A stretch of 34,518 nucleotides of DNA from Natronorubrum thiooxidans. Lineage in GTDB: Archaea > Halobacteriota > Halobacteria > Halobacteriales > Natrialbaceae. The stretch is taken from the NCBI RefSeq assembly GCF_900156475.1, contig NZ_FTNR01000021.1, positions 1 through 34,518 on the forward strand, given 5' to 3'. The stretch's first letter is position 1; every line of letters starts with the position of its first letter. A program made the translations under genes and the position numbers. Positions 1-9,768 of the stretch are shown in pieces. The notes beneath the pieces are model-generated. The model was not told the origin of the DNA. It did no database searches and was given only the letters and a program-made list of their open reading frames with translations.

Positions 1-89
1 CCCATCCCGAACACGGAAGATAAGCTCGCCTGCGTTACGGTGAGTACTGGAGTGGGCGACCCTCTGGGAAACTCGTTTCGCCGCCTCCA
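1..89 (+). rRNA. rrf: 5S rRNA, 3' portion (cut by window start)
   Basis: This is the distal part of a 5S rRNA. It is almost base-for-base the same as positions 183-271 of the complete 5S that follows, and shares the CCGAACACGGAAGATAAG core and the GTGAGTACTGGAGTG segment typical of haloarchaeal 5S. It ends in CGCCGCCTCC, the 3' strand of helix I. The rRNA operon therefore enters from the left and this would be its original 5S, with a second tandem copy behind it. Confidence 0.93.
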
Positions 90-105
90 TTCATATCGTA
101 GCAGC

Positions 106-148
106 GACCGACAGTGGTCTGACGGCGGTTCGATTCCGCCGGTCGGCA
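106..148 (+). pseudogene. Half-tRNA remnant between two 5S genes
   Basis: Positions 124-140 form a perfect T arm: stem GGCGG/CCGCC with a TTCGATT loop. It is followed by an acceptor-like 3' strand GGTCGGCA. Immediately upstream GACC-GACAGT-GGTC (106-119) can form a short anticodon-arm-like hairpin. No D arm and no matching 5' acceptor strand are present, so this looks like the 3' half of a tRNA. Haloarchaeal rRNA operons usually carry a tRNA (often Cys) after 5S. I infer that it decayed or recombined when the 5S was duplicated, and the sequence does not identify which tRNA it was. Confidence 0.5.
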
Positions 149-271
149 TTACAGCGGCCATAGCGGCGGGGTTCCTCCCGTACCCATCCCGAACACGGAA
201 GATAAGCCCGTCTGCGTTACGGTGAGTACTGGAGTGGGCGACCCTCTGGGAAACTCGTTTCGCCGCTTCCA
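149..271 (+). rRNA. rrf: 5S rRNA (second, complete copy)
   Basis: This is a complete 5S rRNA of about 122 nt. It starts near TTACAGCGGCC and ends near GCCGCTTCC. The first and last strands pair (AGCGGC with GCCGCT), giving helix I. The internal CCGAACACGGAAGATAAGC, GTGAGTACTGG and CTCTGGGAAAC segments are the expected loop B, loop E and helix IV elements. The few differences from the first copy are mostly near the ends and in a helix (GCTCGCCT versus GCCCGTCT). Two tandem 5S genes in one operon are unusual but not unknown in archaea. Exact ends are estimated from helix I pairing. Confidence 0.93.
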
Positions 272-411
272 CTCATACTTAATATTAACACTAACAATAG
301 TAACAACTGGAACGGTCTGTACACCCATTGTATCGATATCTTGTGCAAGAGGTGCGCAGCGACGTTTCTGATCGTGCTTGTAGGATACACGCCATGGTGT
401 CGGTTAGCGAC

Positions 412-429
412 CCCACGAATAAGAGTGGG
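412..429 (-). terminator. Weak hairpin after padR-like gene
   Basis: CCCAC (412-416) and GTGGG (425-429) form a five-pair stem with an eight-base loop, three bases beyond the stop codon of the minus-strand PadR-family gene. There is no clear T-run, so a terminator role is only a guess. Between the 5S end (271) and this hairpin I see AT-rich sequence that probably contains the rRNA operon terminator, and no gene. Confidence 0.25.
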
Positions 430-431
430 TA

Positions 432-704
432 CTAGTCGATGTACTGTTGTTCCCACTCTCTACGGGCTTTGATTTGCTCGAGTCCGCGATCGCTGATGGC
501 ATAGTAGTTCGTCCGTCGATCGAGCTGTCCTTTTTCGACGAGCGCTTTGTTGACAAGTGTATCCAGGTTTGGATACAGTCGGCCATGATTGATTTCACTG
601 TTGTAGTACTGCTCGACTTCGTCTTTTACGTCCTGACCAGACGGCTGGTCAGCACCGGCGATCACGTACAGAAGATCCCGTTGAAATCCGGTCAGATCGT
701 CCAT
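432..704 (-). CDS. PadR-family transcriptional regulator
   Basis: This 90-residue winged-helix protein belongs to the PadR/PhnF-like group common in haloarchaea. It begins MDDLTGFQRDLLYVIAG, a hallmark start of this family. It continues through a helix-turn-helix with the recognition region HGRLYPNLDTLVNKALVEKG and ends in the wing TNYYAISDRG. I placed the start at the inner ATG. An upstream ATG (728) would add eight residues, MVCSCGNK, which do not belong to the family. It is monocistronic, with the rRNA operon on one side and a gap of about 280 bp on the other. PadR proteins bind DNA as dimers and usually repress nearby genes in response to small molecules, but the target here is unknown. 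Confidence 0.88.
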   Translation of the reverse strand: MDDLTGFQRDLLYVIAGADQPSGQDVKDEVEQYYNSEINHGRLYPNLDTLVNKALVEKGQLDRRTNYYAISDRGLEQIKARREWEQQYID

Positions 705-987
705 TTTGTTACCACACGAACACACCAACTAACCAACTATTTGTTATCGTTCTCGTATCAACTGTTTCGGAACCCATTCGACAGACTAACTGTAAGACTA
801 GATCTGACAATTCAGGTCAGTGTCAGTAAGAAGGGATTACAGCGTTCGTTTCCGGAGGCACCCTGAGATGCGTGTTGCTATCACTGTGGCTCTCTGCGTA
901 CAGAGACAACGCTATCGCTTCCGAAGTAGGTGTCTTGAAGAATGTATAATCGAATGTGAAACCCGTTACCGAACGTGAGAGGCCGTA

Positions 988-1182
988 TTACAGGCGGGTG
1001 ACGTTGGTGGCGCGGGGGCCCTTGGGGGCCTGTTCGATATCGAATTCGATGTCTGTACCTTCTTCGAGGTCCGGACCGCCAACGTCTTCCATGTGGAAGA
1101 AAACGTCATCGTCCGCGTCGTCCGTCGAAATGAAACCGTAGCCGCCTGTGTCGTTGAAGAAATCAACGTTTCCTTTCGCCAT
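988..1182 (-). CDS. cspA: Cold-shock domain protein (CspA family)
   Basis: This 64-residue OB-fold nucleic-acid-binding protein begins MAKGNVDFFNDTGGYGFIST. It carries both cold-shock RNA-binding motifs: GYGFI (RNP-1 equivalent, residues 14-18) and DVFFH (RNP-2 equivalent, 26-30). The C-terminus KGPRATNVTRL is the typical end. The inner ATG was chosen because it starts exactly at the conserved MAKG; the frame is open upstream but adds non-conserved residues. The surface is strongly acidic, as in halophilic homologues. Cold-shock proteins bind single-stranded RNA/DNA and act as RNA chaperones. It stands alone, transcribed leftwards, with a TATA-like box about 30 bp upstream. Confidence 0.95.
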   Translation of the reverse strand: MAKGNVDFFNDTGGYGFISTDDADDDVFFHMEDVGGPDLEEGTDIEFDIEQAPKGPRATNVTRL

Positions 1183-1208
1183 TGCAATCAAAGAGTGTAC
1201 CCGGTCAC

Positions 1209-1218
1209 GTATAATAGT
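1209..1218 (-). promoter_or_regulatory. TATA box for cold-shock gene
   Basis: Read on the minus strand the sequence is CTATTATACG, centred about 31 bp before the ATG of the cold-shock gene. This is the normal spacing for an archaeal TATA box with a leaderless or near-leaderless transcript. A second TATA-like stretch (GTATAACAC) lies about 15 bp further upstream. Confidence 0.4.
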
Positions 1219-1500
1219 TGTGTTATACATGTCCTCTCGAGAGTCAGACACACACTCGACTGAAATGGCCGAAAATTCGGCTTTGAAGCCGTGGTTTCTG
1301 TATTTTAAAACTGCTAAATCTTCGAGTGGTATTTTCTCAGGACCGTGAGAAATGACTGTTAAGGGCGGTTATCGGCGTCTAATTCTTTGAAAAGATAGTA
1401 TGCTCAAGGGATATATTCGATCTCACGTGAACGTTCGGCCTCCCGGATCGAACGCATTTCGGCTCGCTGAACAGAGAGCGTTTAGTGACCGGCCTCGAGA

Positions 1501-2604
1501 GTGACCGATATGGACGAACGCGTTCGTGAACACGCCGAGGTACTGGTCGACTGGAGTGCCCGCGTCGAGGCGGGCGATAACGTCGTGCTCTCAGTAGGGC
1601 CCGATGCCCACGAACTCGCGGTTGCAGTCGCCGAGTGTCTCGGCGAGCGGCGGGCGAACCTCCTTTCGACCTACAGCTCCGGCGAAATCACGCGAGCGTA
1701 TCTCCGGGCTCACAATGGTGACTTCGATGCGAACCCAGCCCACGAGCTTGCACTGGTCGAACAGGCCGACGTTTATCTTTCGCTTGGGGGCGGCCGAAAC
1801 ACGAGTGCAACGGCGGACGTTCCGGGTAAGCGTCGACAGGCCTACAACAGCGCCAGAGCCGGAATTCGCGAACGACGACTCGACACGCGTTGGGTGTCGA
1901 CGGTCCATCCGACACGTTCGCTCGCCCAGCAGGCCAACATGGCTTACGAGGCGTATCAGGAGTTCGCGTACGACGCGATCCTCAGGGATTGGGGGTCGCT
2001 GGCCAAGGAGATGGCTCGAGTGAAGGAACTGCTCGACGAGGGGTCGGAGGTCCGACTCGTCTCGACGAACACCGATCTCACGATGCGGATCGACGGTCGC
2101 ACGGCCGTCAACAGCGCTGCCTCGGTGGCCTACGACTCGCATAACCTCCCCAGTGGCGAGGTGTTTACCGCACCGTACGCCACCGAAGGCGAGGTGACGT
2201 TCGACGTCCCGATGACGCTGCACGGGGAAGCGGTCCGAAACGTTCGTCTCGAGTTCGACTCCGGCGAGGTGGTCGAGTACGATGCTGACCAAGGGGTGGA
2301 CGTTATCGCCGAGATCATTGACGCCGATGATGGGGCGCGCCGACTCGGCGAACTCGGGATCGGAATGAATCGTGGTATCGACCGCTACACGGACAACATC
2401 CTGTTCGACGAGAAGATGGGGGAGACGGTCCATCTCGCGCTTGGGCGGGCCTACGATGCGAACCTTCCCGAGGATGAGTCCGGAAACGAGTCGGCCGTTC
2501 ACGTCGACATGATAACCGACGTCAGCGAGGAGTCGCGACTCGAGGTCGACGGCACGGTCGTCCAACGAAACGGCCGGTTCCGATGGGAAGACGGCTTCGA
2601 ATAG
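1501..2604 (+). CDS. Aminopeptidase, peptidase family M29 (AmpS/AmpT type)
   Basis: This is a 367-residue cytosolic metallo-aminopeptidase that releases N-terminal amino acids from peptides. The length matches M29 enzymes (about 370-410 residues). It has the family landmarks NLPSGEVFTAP with the metal-ligand Glu at about 220, LGELGIGMNRGI, DEKMGETVHLALG with His 311, and a C-terminal HVDMI with His 334 and Asp 336. The N-terminal domain holds the usual DNVVLSVGPDAHELAVAVAE strand-helix. The frame opens with GTG at 1501 and has an ATG at 1510. Either could be used, and the ATG gives 364 residues. It is monocistronic on the plus strand, and the upstream 300 bp hold no gene. Confidence 0.92.
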   Translation: MTDMDERVREHAEVLVDWSARVEAGDNVVLSVGPDAHELAVAVAECLGERRANLLSTYSSGEITRAYLRAHNGDFDANPAHELALVEQADVYLSLGGGRNTSATADVPGKRRQAYNSARAGIRERRLDTRWVSTVHPTRSLAQQANMAYEAYQEFAYDAILRDWGSLAKEMARVKELLDEGSEVRLVSTNTDLTMRIDGRTAVNSAASVAYDSHNLPSGEVFTAPYATEGEVTFDVPMTLHGEAVRNVRLEFDSGEVVEYDADQGVDVIAEIIDADDGARRLGELGIGMNRGIDRYTDNILFDEKMGETVHLALGRAYDANLPEDESGNESAVHVDMITDVSEESRLEVDGTVVQRNGRFRWEDGFE

Positions 2605-2926
2605 TCTCGCCAAAAGGAAAGAGAATCCGGCAGTGCCTGTCCCTGAATCCGTTGTGATTCCTGGTAGGAACCTATTAACAGCTCGTTCGGAACGAGTTGT
2701 CTATTGGTATCACGCAGTAACACTGTAGAAGCCACTGCATAATAATAGGGGAAACGACGGTGCTAGTGAGTACCGCCATGACCGGTGGCGGCCAGTAACC
2801 GGTCAGGGATTCGCTGTTCCCCTTCCACAGTTGTCTGCCCGCCCTGCCGGAGGCGGTACGTATCCGGCGACTGCGGCTCGTCACACGACTACTTTTTGAT
2901 TAGTCCGACACGCTCTCGAGGCTCGA
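2605..2926. other. Gene-free interval with nested inverted repeats
   Basis: I find no convincing gene in these 322 bp. Three inverted repeats stand out. ACAGCTCGTT...AACGAGTTGT at 2678-2700 is ten pairs with one wobble around a three-base loop. TGACCGGT...ACCGGTCA lies at 2779-2805. The overlapping CCGCCA...TGGCGG lies at 2773-2791. The last two are mutually exclusive structures. They could be operators or RNA hairpins downstream of the aminopeptidase gene. A TATA-like TTTTTGATTAG about 30 bp before position 2927 is probably the promoter of the DUF309 gene. Confidence 0.4.
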
Positions 2927-3556
2927 GTGCCTACGCCGGCTATGCGCGACCAGCTTCGGGCAGGGGCCGCGATTTACAACGCGGGCTACTACCATGCTGC
3001 CCACGACGCCTGGGAGGACCGGTGGCTCGACCTCGAGTCCGACACCGACGATGAGCGACTGCTCCACGGGTTGATTCAGTGGACGGCTGCGATCTACCAC
3101 GCCAGCGAACGAAACTGGGTGGGTGCTGTCGGACTGGCCGACAGCGCGATTGAGTATCTCGCGGAGTTACCTCCGGACTATCGCGAAGTCAATCTCCCGC
3201 CGATTCGGGCATTTCTCACCGCACTTGCGGCGGATCCAGAGCTCATAGAGCGCCGGTCGCCGGTCCGACTCGAACACGAGGGTGAGGTTCCGACGCTTTC
3301 GACTCTCGAGTTTGCGTCGACGGCGATCGCGGCGACTGTCCTCGCTGACGAGTGGGGTTTCGACAAAGCGCCAGTCGAACAGGCCCGAACGTACGCCGAA
3401 CGAGACCTCAAGGCCGGCGACGACGACAGCCAGTTCATCGCGCTGCTGTTCGATTTCGTTCGCGAAACCGAACATCGCGGGATCGTCTATCAGCGTCTCA
3501 CCAGCCACGTCGGCAGGCGACAGGCTCGAGAAACAGATGTCGACGGGCTGTTCTGA
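2927..3556 (+). CDS. DUF309 domain protein
   Basis: This 209-residue, largely helical soluble protein carries the DUF309 signature near its N-terminus: AIYNAGYYHAAHDAWEDRW, with the family's H-x-x-W-E pattern appearing as HDAWE. It is followed by LLHGLIQWTAAIYHASERNW, the second conserved helix. DUF309 proteins have an unknown biochemical role, and the conserved His/Trp/Glu helix pair suggests a small binding pocket. The first codon is GTG; an ATG five codons later (MRDQLRAG) is an equally good start given the TATA-like box at about 2893-2903. The C-terminal half is a helical extension seen in haloarchaeal members. Confidence 0.85.
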   Translation: MPTPAMRDQLRAGAAIYNAGYYHAAHDAWEDRWLDLESDTDDERLLHGLIQWTAAIYHASERNWVGAVGLADSAIEYLAELPPDYREVNLPPIRAFLTALAADPELIERRSPVRLEHEGEVPTLSTLEFASTAIAATVLADEWGFDKAPVEQARTYAERDLKAGDDDSQFIALLFDFVRETEHRGIVYQRLTSHVGRRQARETDVDGLF

Positions 3557-3603
3557 TCGGCACGCGATAATAACGAGCGACTGAGCGCGAATCGAGGAGG
3601 TGT

Positions 3604-4347
3604 TCAGTCGTGGCGGGCGGAGTTGTCCTGTGGCTCGTAATCAAGGGCCTCACGTGCCCGCTCGATCGAGTAGTATTTGCGGTCGTTGTCGGAGATGCCG
3701 TAGACGATTTCGTAGTCGTAGTCGGCGCGAATGCAGCGATCGAACAGGTGTGCACAGTCGCGGTAGGAAAGCCACATCGCTTGTCCACGCTCGTAGTCGA
3801 TTGGTGGGTGGCCTTCGGTGAGGTTGCCGATACGGACGTTGACGACCGAGATCCCGTACTCGTCGTGGTAGTAGCGTCCGAGGGCTTCGCCGGTGACCTT
3901 CGAGACACCGTAGAGATTGCCCGGTCGAGGAAGTTCCGTCCCGTCGAGCAGGTAGTCGTCGTCTGTTCGATACATTTCGGGGGTGCGCTCTTCGGTCTCG
4001 AACGCGCCGACGGCGTGGTTCGAGGAGGCGAAGGCGACCTTCTCGACGCCGGCGTCGACGGCGGCCTCGTAGACCGTCTGGGTGCCGTCGATGTTGTTCG
4101 TCAGGACGCTGTCCCACGGAGCGGTCTTTCGGGGATCGCCCGCGAGGTGGAGGACGACGTCGATGCCCGCCATCGCCTCGCGGACGGCGTCCTCGTCGGT
4201 GATGTCCGCGACGACGAACTCGCCCGGGTAGTCGTCCGTCGGCGGATCGCGATCCAGTAAACGCCACTCGTGTTCGTCTGCGAGGCCGCCGAGGATGGCC
4301 GTCCCGACCCGCCCCGCAGCCCCAGTAAGCAGGACCGACTGTGCCAT
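3604..4347 (-). CDS. azf: NAD-dependent glucose-6-phosphate dehydrogenase (SDR type)
   Basis: This 247-residue extended short-chain dehydrogenase catalyses NAD+-dependent oxidation of glucose-6-phosphate in the haloarchaeal oxidative pentose phosphate pathway. It has the nucleotide-binding GAAGRVG (9-15), the adenine-site ADITDEDAVREA, ASSNHAVGA, and the catalytic YGVSK (Tyr 146, Lys 150). NVRIGNLTEGHPP, RGQAMWLSYRDC, YEIVYGISDND and the end YEPQDNSA closely match the experimentally characterised Haloferax volcanii azf protein as I remember it. The inner ATG (4347) was chosen because it puts the Rossmann motif at the usual distance. Close relatives include uronate dehydrogenases, the main alternative annotation. 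It is monocistronic and divergent from the pterin gene. Confidence 0.85.
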   Translation of the reverse strand: MAQSVLLTGAAGRVGTAILGGLADEHEWRLLDRDPPTDDYPGEFVVADITDEDAVREAMAGIDVVLHLAGDPRKTAPWDSVLTNNIDGTQTVYEAAVDAGVEKVAFASSNHAVGAFETEERTPEMYRTDDDYLLDGTELPRPGNLYGVSKVTGEALGRYYHDEYGISVVNVRIGNLTEGHPPIDYERGQAMWLSYRDCAHLFDRCIRADYDYEIVYGISDNDRKYYSIERAREALDYEPQDNSARHD

Positions 4348-4469
4348 TCGTTCGGTGTGAGGCATACCGTCGATAAGTAACGTGCGATTCTGCGCCGGCG
4401 TGGTCGTCGGTCGCACAAGTCATTTCTCGGATCGGAATCGACTTCCCGACGGCACTCGAGTCCTCACGC

Positions 4470-4832
4470 ATGTCGACTGACGAGACCCCGACCGACGCCG
4501 AAGCCGCCTGCTTCGAGGCCGGTATCAAGTTCGGTTCGCTCTATCACCAGTTCGCCGGCACGCCGATCGCACCGGAGAGTGCATCCAGCCTCGCGACAGC
4601 GATGGAGGAGGCAATCGAAAACCAGCCCCACTGTATCGACGTGACCGTTGACGTCCGAACTGACGATCTCGAGGCTGAACTTGCCGACTCGACGGCCGAC
4701 TATACCGAACTGACGGGCCGCTTTCTCGAGGTCGAGATCGTTGTCGACTACGAGGGCTGTACGGTCGTCACGCACATGGCAATGGAAGACGGCTACCCGC
4801 TGATGAAACTCGAGTCGATTCGCAACCGCTAA
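4470..4832 (+). CDS. mptD: Archaeal-type 7,8-dihydroneopterin aldolase
   Basis: This 120-residue protein belongs to the archaeal MptD family, which is unrelated to FolB. It cleaves 7,8-dihydroneopterin to 6-hydroxymethyl-7,8-dihydropterin and glycolaldehyde in tetrahydrofolate/methanopterin precursor synthesis. The signature is CFEAGIKFGSLYHQFAGTPI near residues 14-33, followed by the second conserved block MEEAIENQPHCIDVTVDVR. The length equals that of the family (about 110-120 residues). It starts with ATG 35 bp downstream of a TATA-poor region. Its neighbours are azf (divergent) and DUF5790 (same strand, 133 bp further), with no sign of an operon. Confidence 0.88.
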   Translation: MSTDETPTDAEAACFEAGIKFGSLYHQFAGTPIAPESASSLATAMEEAIENQPHCIDVTVDVRTDDLEAELADSTADYTELTGRFLEVEIVVDYEGCTVVTHMAMEDGYPLMKLESIRNR

Positions 4833-4965
4833 CCGCCGGTCGCTCCGTTGAATCACCTCCCTTTCGAAATTCGGGTGCCGATTCGGCGATATCAGCCTTC
4901 TCGAGTCCGTTTTCACTTTCACTTTCGGGCGATCTTTTAACCCTGATCCCCGTGAAGGAACAAGT

Positions 4966-5397
4966 ATGAGCCAAGCGACACTCGGCGACGACGAGGAACT
5001 GTTCGGGGAAGCGGCCAACGAGATGCGCGAGGACGTCGAATCCTCACTCGAGGACGCGTGGGACGCACTTCCTGACGCCGAGGCAGTCTGGGAGACCGAC
5101 GCCGACAACGTACTGGGCGTATTAAACGGCCTCAACTCCGCACTGAACGTCGGCGACGCCGAGGAACAGCTCCGTGACGCCAAGAAGTGGTTCACGATGG
5201 GCCAGCGCGCGGACGCGTTCGAGGACGCCGACGACCTCGAGACCGAAATCGAAGCCCTCGACGAGGCCATCGAGGACATTTCCGAGGCTGGCGAGCAGGT
5301 CGGCGAACTCACGTCGACGATCCCGGCGCTTCGCGGGACGCTTCAGGACGCTGGTGGCGAAGCCGAAGCCGAAGCCGACGACGAAGACGAGGAGTAG
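4966..5397 (+). CDS. DUF5790 family protein (haloarchaeal, acidic, helical)
   Basis: This 143-residue, extremely acidic protein starts MSQATLGDDEELFGEAANEMREDVE. It is an almost entirely helical protein that I recognise as the haloarchaea-restricted DUF5790 family. The conserved middle is WETDADNVLGVLNGLNSALNVGDAEEQLRDAKKWFTMGQRADAF. The C-terminus (about the last 20 residues) is a disordered run of Glu, Ala and Asp. There are no catalytic motifs or membrane segments, and the heptad-like spacing suggests a coiled-coil structural or regulatory role. Transcription is probably leaderless: CTTTTAAC lies about 30 bp upstream of the ATG. The function is unknown. Confidence 0.8.
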   Translation: MSQATLGDDEELFGEAANEMREDVESSLEDAWDALPDAEAVWETDADNVLGVLNGLNSALNVGDAEEQLRDAKKWFTMGQRADAFEDADDLETEIEALDEAIEDISEAGEQVGELTSTIPALRGTLQDAGGEAEAEADDEDEE

Positions 5398-5464
5398 GGA
5401 TCGACGGCCCACCGGCCCGTATCCGACACGGATCGCTCGCCCGTTGTCCGCCAGCTCGTACCCG

Positions 5465-6202
5465 TTACCGGCCTTCGGGCCGTGAGACGTCTCGCTCGGC
5501 AACGGCCTCGAGCAGCCGAGCCAGCGCATCCGCAGCCAACTCGAGCAGTTCTTCGCCCCGTTCGTTGTCGCCCGCTTTGGGATCGCCGACGACGCCGTTG
5601 TCGGTAAACTCGGCCGAATCGTAGGCCAGATTTACGTGGCTCACCCACTCTCCCCAGCGCTCAGCACCGCCAGCGCGTGCCTCGTCGATCCGGTCTTCGC
5701 GGACGAGGTCGGGCTCGCAGTGGCGAAGCAAGGCGGTCTCGAGGGGGCCGCCGTGGCCCATCTCGGCAGAATGGTCGCCGACGGCCTCGAACCAGGTGAA
5801 GGGCACGGCGTAGGCGTCGCCGGTTCGTGTAATCGTTGCGCCGACCTCCCGCAGCGCGTCGACGTTGCCGCCGTGGCCGTTGACGATGACGACGCGATCG
5901 AAGCCGTGGTGGGCGAGACTCTCGATGGCCTCGCGGACGTAGTCTCGAAACGTCCCGGATGAGACCCACATCGTTCCGGGGAACTGACGGTGTTCCTCGG
6001 CGATGCCGACTGGAATCGCCGGCGCTCGGACGACGTCGTGATCGACACGCTCGAGGCCGGCGTCGGCGACCGCCTCGGCGGTCAGGACGTCCGTCCCGAG
6101 CGGTGCGTGGGGACCGTGTTGTTCCGTGCTCCCAACGGGAACGACCGCGAGGTTAGTCTCGAGGTCACGGATCTCTGTCCACGTTGCATCGGAAAGATTC
6201 AT
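5465..6202 (-). CDS. Creatininase-family amidohydrolase (ArfB-like)
   Basis: This 245-residue metal-dependent amidohydrolase belongs to the creatininase superfamily. The metal ligands are visible: Glu 27, His 29 and Asp 38 in STEQHGPHAPLGTD, and the histidine of VIVNGHGGNVDAL. The substrate-side Glu is in MGHGGPLETALLRH. In archaea this family includes ArfB, the formamide hydrolase that deformylates FAPy in riboflavin and F420 synthesis. That is the likeliest role, but creatinine or mycofactocin-type members have the same motifs, so I give no symbol. The inner ATG (6202) replaces an outer ATG (6229) that adds non-conserved residues. It is convergent with DUF5790 and divergent from the PAP2 gene. 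Confidence 0.82.
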   Translation of the reverse strand: MNLSDATWTEIRDLETNLAVVPVGSTEQHGPHAPLGTDVLTAEAVADAGLERVDHDVVRAPAIPVGIAEEHRQFPGTMWVSSGTFRDYVREAIESLAHHGFDRVVIVNGHGGNVDALREVGATITRTGDAYAVPFTWFEAVGDHSAEMGHGGPLETALLRHCEPDLVREDRIDEARAGGAERWGEWVSHVNLAYDSAEFTDNGVVGDPKAGDNERGEELLELAADALARLLEAVAERDVSRPEGR

Positions 6203-6324
6203 GGAGAAATACTCCCACGGCGTCGGCATGAAACCCTCGGTGACTGCGTCGGGTAGGGAACGTCTTTCGGGGGCTTGCAGGTGCTACTCCGGCTGCTATA
6301 TCGTCGTCTGTCGGATTGACTGGT

Positions 6325-7677
6325 ATGTATCGCGGCGGCGATCTCCTTGAAACGCTTCACGGCTCGATGCCCGAGTGGCTCCTACTATTGGCCGCACTCG
6401 TCACGCGGCTCGGCGACGTCTGGATCGTGATCTCGATCACGGTCATCGCGTCGTGGCTGCTTACGTGGCGACGATCCACCAGTGGATCCAACACACCGCA
6501 GCAAGCGGAGACAGGTCCACCCGAGGCGACGCCCGCAATCTGGATGGTCAGTGTCGTCGTCGGCGGGCTGGCAGTCATGACCACGCTGAAGTACGTCTTT
6601 GTACTCCCCCGACCGGCCCTCGTCGCAGCGACCCCTGCCGTGTTACCACCAGCGCTCGAGTCGAGCTACGTCTCGACGGTGACGATCGGCGGCTACGGCT
6701 TTCCGAGCGGACACGCGCTCGGGGCCACCGTCGCCTACGGTCTGCTGGCGCTGACGCCCCGGACCGGAACACGGCGGGTTCGGTTGGCCGTTGCGGGCGT
6801 CATCGTCCTCGCGGTGAGTTGCTCGCGGGTCGTTCTTGCCGTTCACTATCCGGGCGATATCGTCGCCGGAATCGCCGTCGGCGTCGCCTATCTCGTGGCG
6901 GTCTTGTGGCTCCTCGAGCGCTCGCCGTTCGATCGGACGACGAGTGCCTTCACACTGACACTCGGTCTTGCACTCGTCGCACTCGTCGTCAGTGATGTTA
7001 CAGGGCGATCAGTCACGTACACCGCACTCGCCGCCGGCGGCCTCACAGCCTGGTCGATCGGCCGGCCTCGGTCTCGACCGCGAACGACACCGCACGCCGT
7101 GATAGCGACGCTCGCACTCGGCGCGCTGGCGGGGCTTGCCGCCCTGGATGGCAGTCTGGTGACGGTCGCTGTAGCCGGTGTAATCGGTGCGATTGCAGTC
7201 GTGCCGGGTACTGTGATTCTGCAGTCGACGATCGACGGACAATCCCTGTGTGTCGACGACGGGTCCCGCTCTGTGCGACCGATGGCGAACGCAGGGCCAA
7301 CTGGTTTCCGACACCTCGCCTATCCCTCGAGTATGTCCGACAACAGTCGCGAACTCGGCGTCGAACTGGGTGACCTCGGCGACGCCCTCGAGAGCCAGAC
7401 ATATCCGGTTGGCGAAGACGAACTGTTCGAACAGCACGGCGACGCGGAAATCGAGATGGGCGACGAGACGGCAACACTCGAGGAACTCCTCGAGCCACTG
7501 AACGAAGACGAGTACGAGTCCGCCGATGAAGTCACACAGGCGATCATGAACATGGTCAGCGACGATGCGATCGGGCGGAAAAACTACAGCGACCGCACCC
7601 CACCTGCGGTGGGAGAAGATCGCCAGGATGAGGGTGCGCCGGACCAGGAGGGACAGCGCGAACAGGAGTCGTTCTAG
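6325..7677 (+). CDS. PAP2 phosphatase fused in frame to a DUF5789-like domain
   Basis: This is one 450-residue frame with two unrelated parts. Residues 1-330 are a multi-helix membrane phosphatase of the PAP2 superfamily. All three motifs are intact: K89-x6-RP (KYVFVLPRP), PSGH (127-130) and SR-x5-H-x3-D (Ser 167, Arg 168, His 174, Asp 178). Such enzymes dephosphorylate lipid phosphates or prenyl diphosphates. From Met 337 (nt 7333) a soluble acidic protein begins, MSDNSRELGVELGDLGD, which resembles the free-standing haloarchaeal DUF5789 family (about 110 residues). No stop separates them. An internal TATA-like box and ATG at 7333 suggest the second part may also be translated on its own. ATG 6325 was chosen over a TTG three codons earlier. 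Confidence 0.85.
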   Translation: MYRGGDLLETLHGSMPEWLLLLAALVTRLGDVWIVISITVIASWLLTWRRSTSGSNTPQQAETGPPEATPAIWMVSVVVGGLAVMTTLKYVFVLPRPALVAATPAVLPPALESSYVSTVTIGGYGFPSGHALGATVAYGLLALTPRTGTRRVRLAVAGVIVLAVSCSRVVLAVHYPGDIVAGIAVGVAYLVAVLWLLERSPFDRTTSAFTLTLGLALVALVVSDVTGRSVTYTALAAGGLTAWSIGRPRSRPRTTPHAVIATLALGALAGLAALDGSLVTVAVAGVIGAIAVVPGTVILQSTIDGQSLCVDDGSRSVRPMANAGPTGFRHLAYPSSMSDNSRELGVELGDLGDALESQTYPVGEDELFEQHGDAEIEMGDETATLEELLEPLNEDEYESADEVTQAIMNMVSDDAIGRKNYSDRTPPAVGEDRQDEGAPDQEGQREQESF

Positions 7678-7682
7678 GGTCG

Positions 7683-9698
<2,016 letters not shown>

Positions 9699-9768
9699 TA
9701 GGTTCGCCTCCGGGGTCGCTGCGGATAAGGGTTTGCGAGGCAGCGAAACGCGACCCAGGTCGGCAGTA

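Noticed and set aside
1591-2613. Long minus-strand frame opposite the M29 aminopeptidase
   Set aside because: High-GC shadow frame; the plus strand carries a full set of family motifs, and the antisense product is Arg/Val-rich with no domain.
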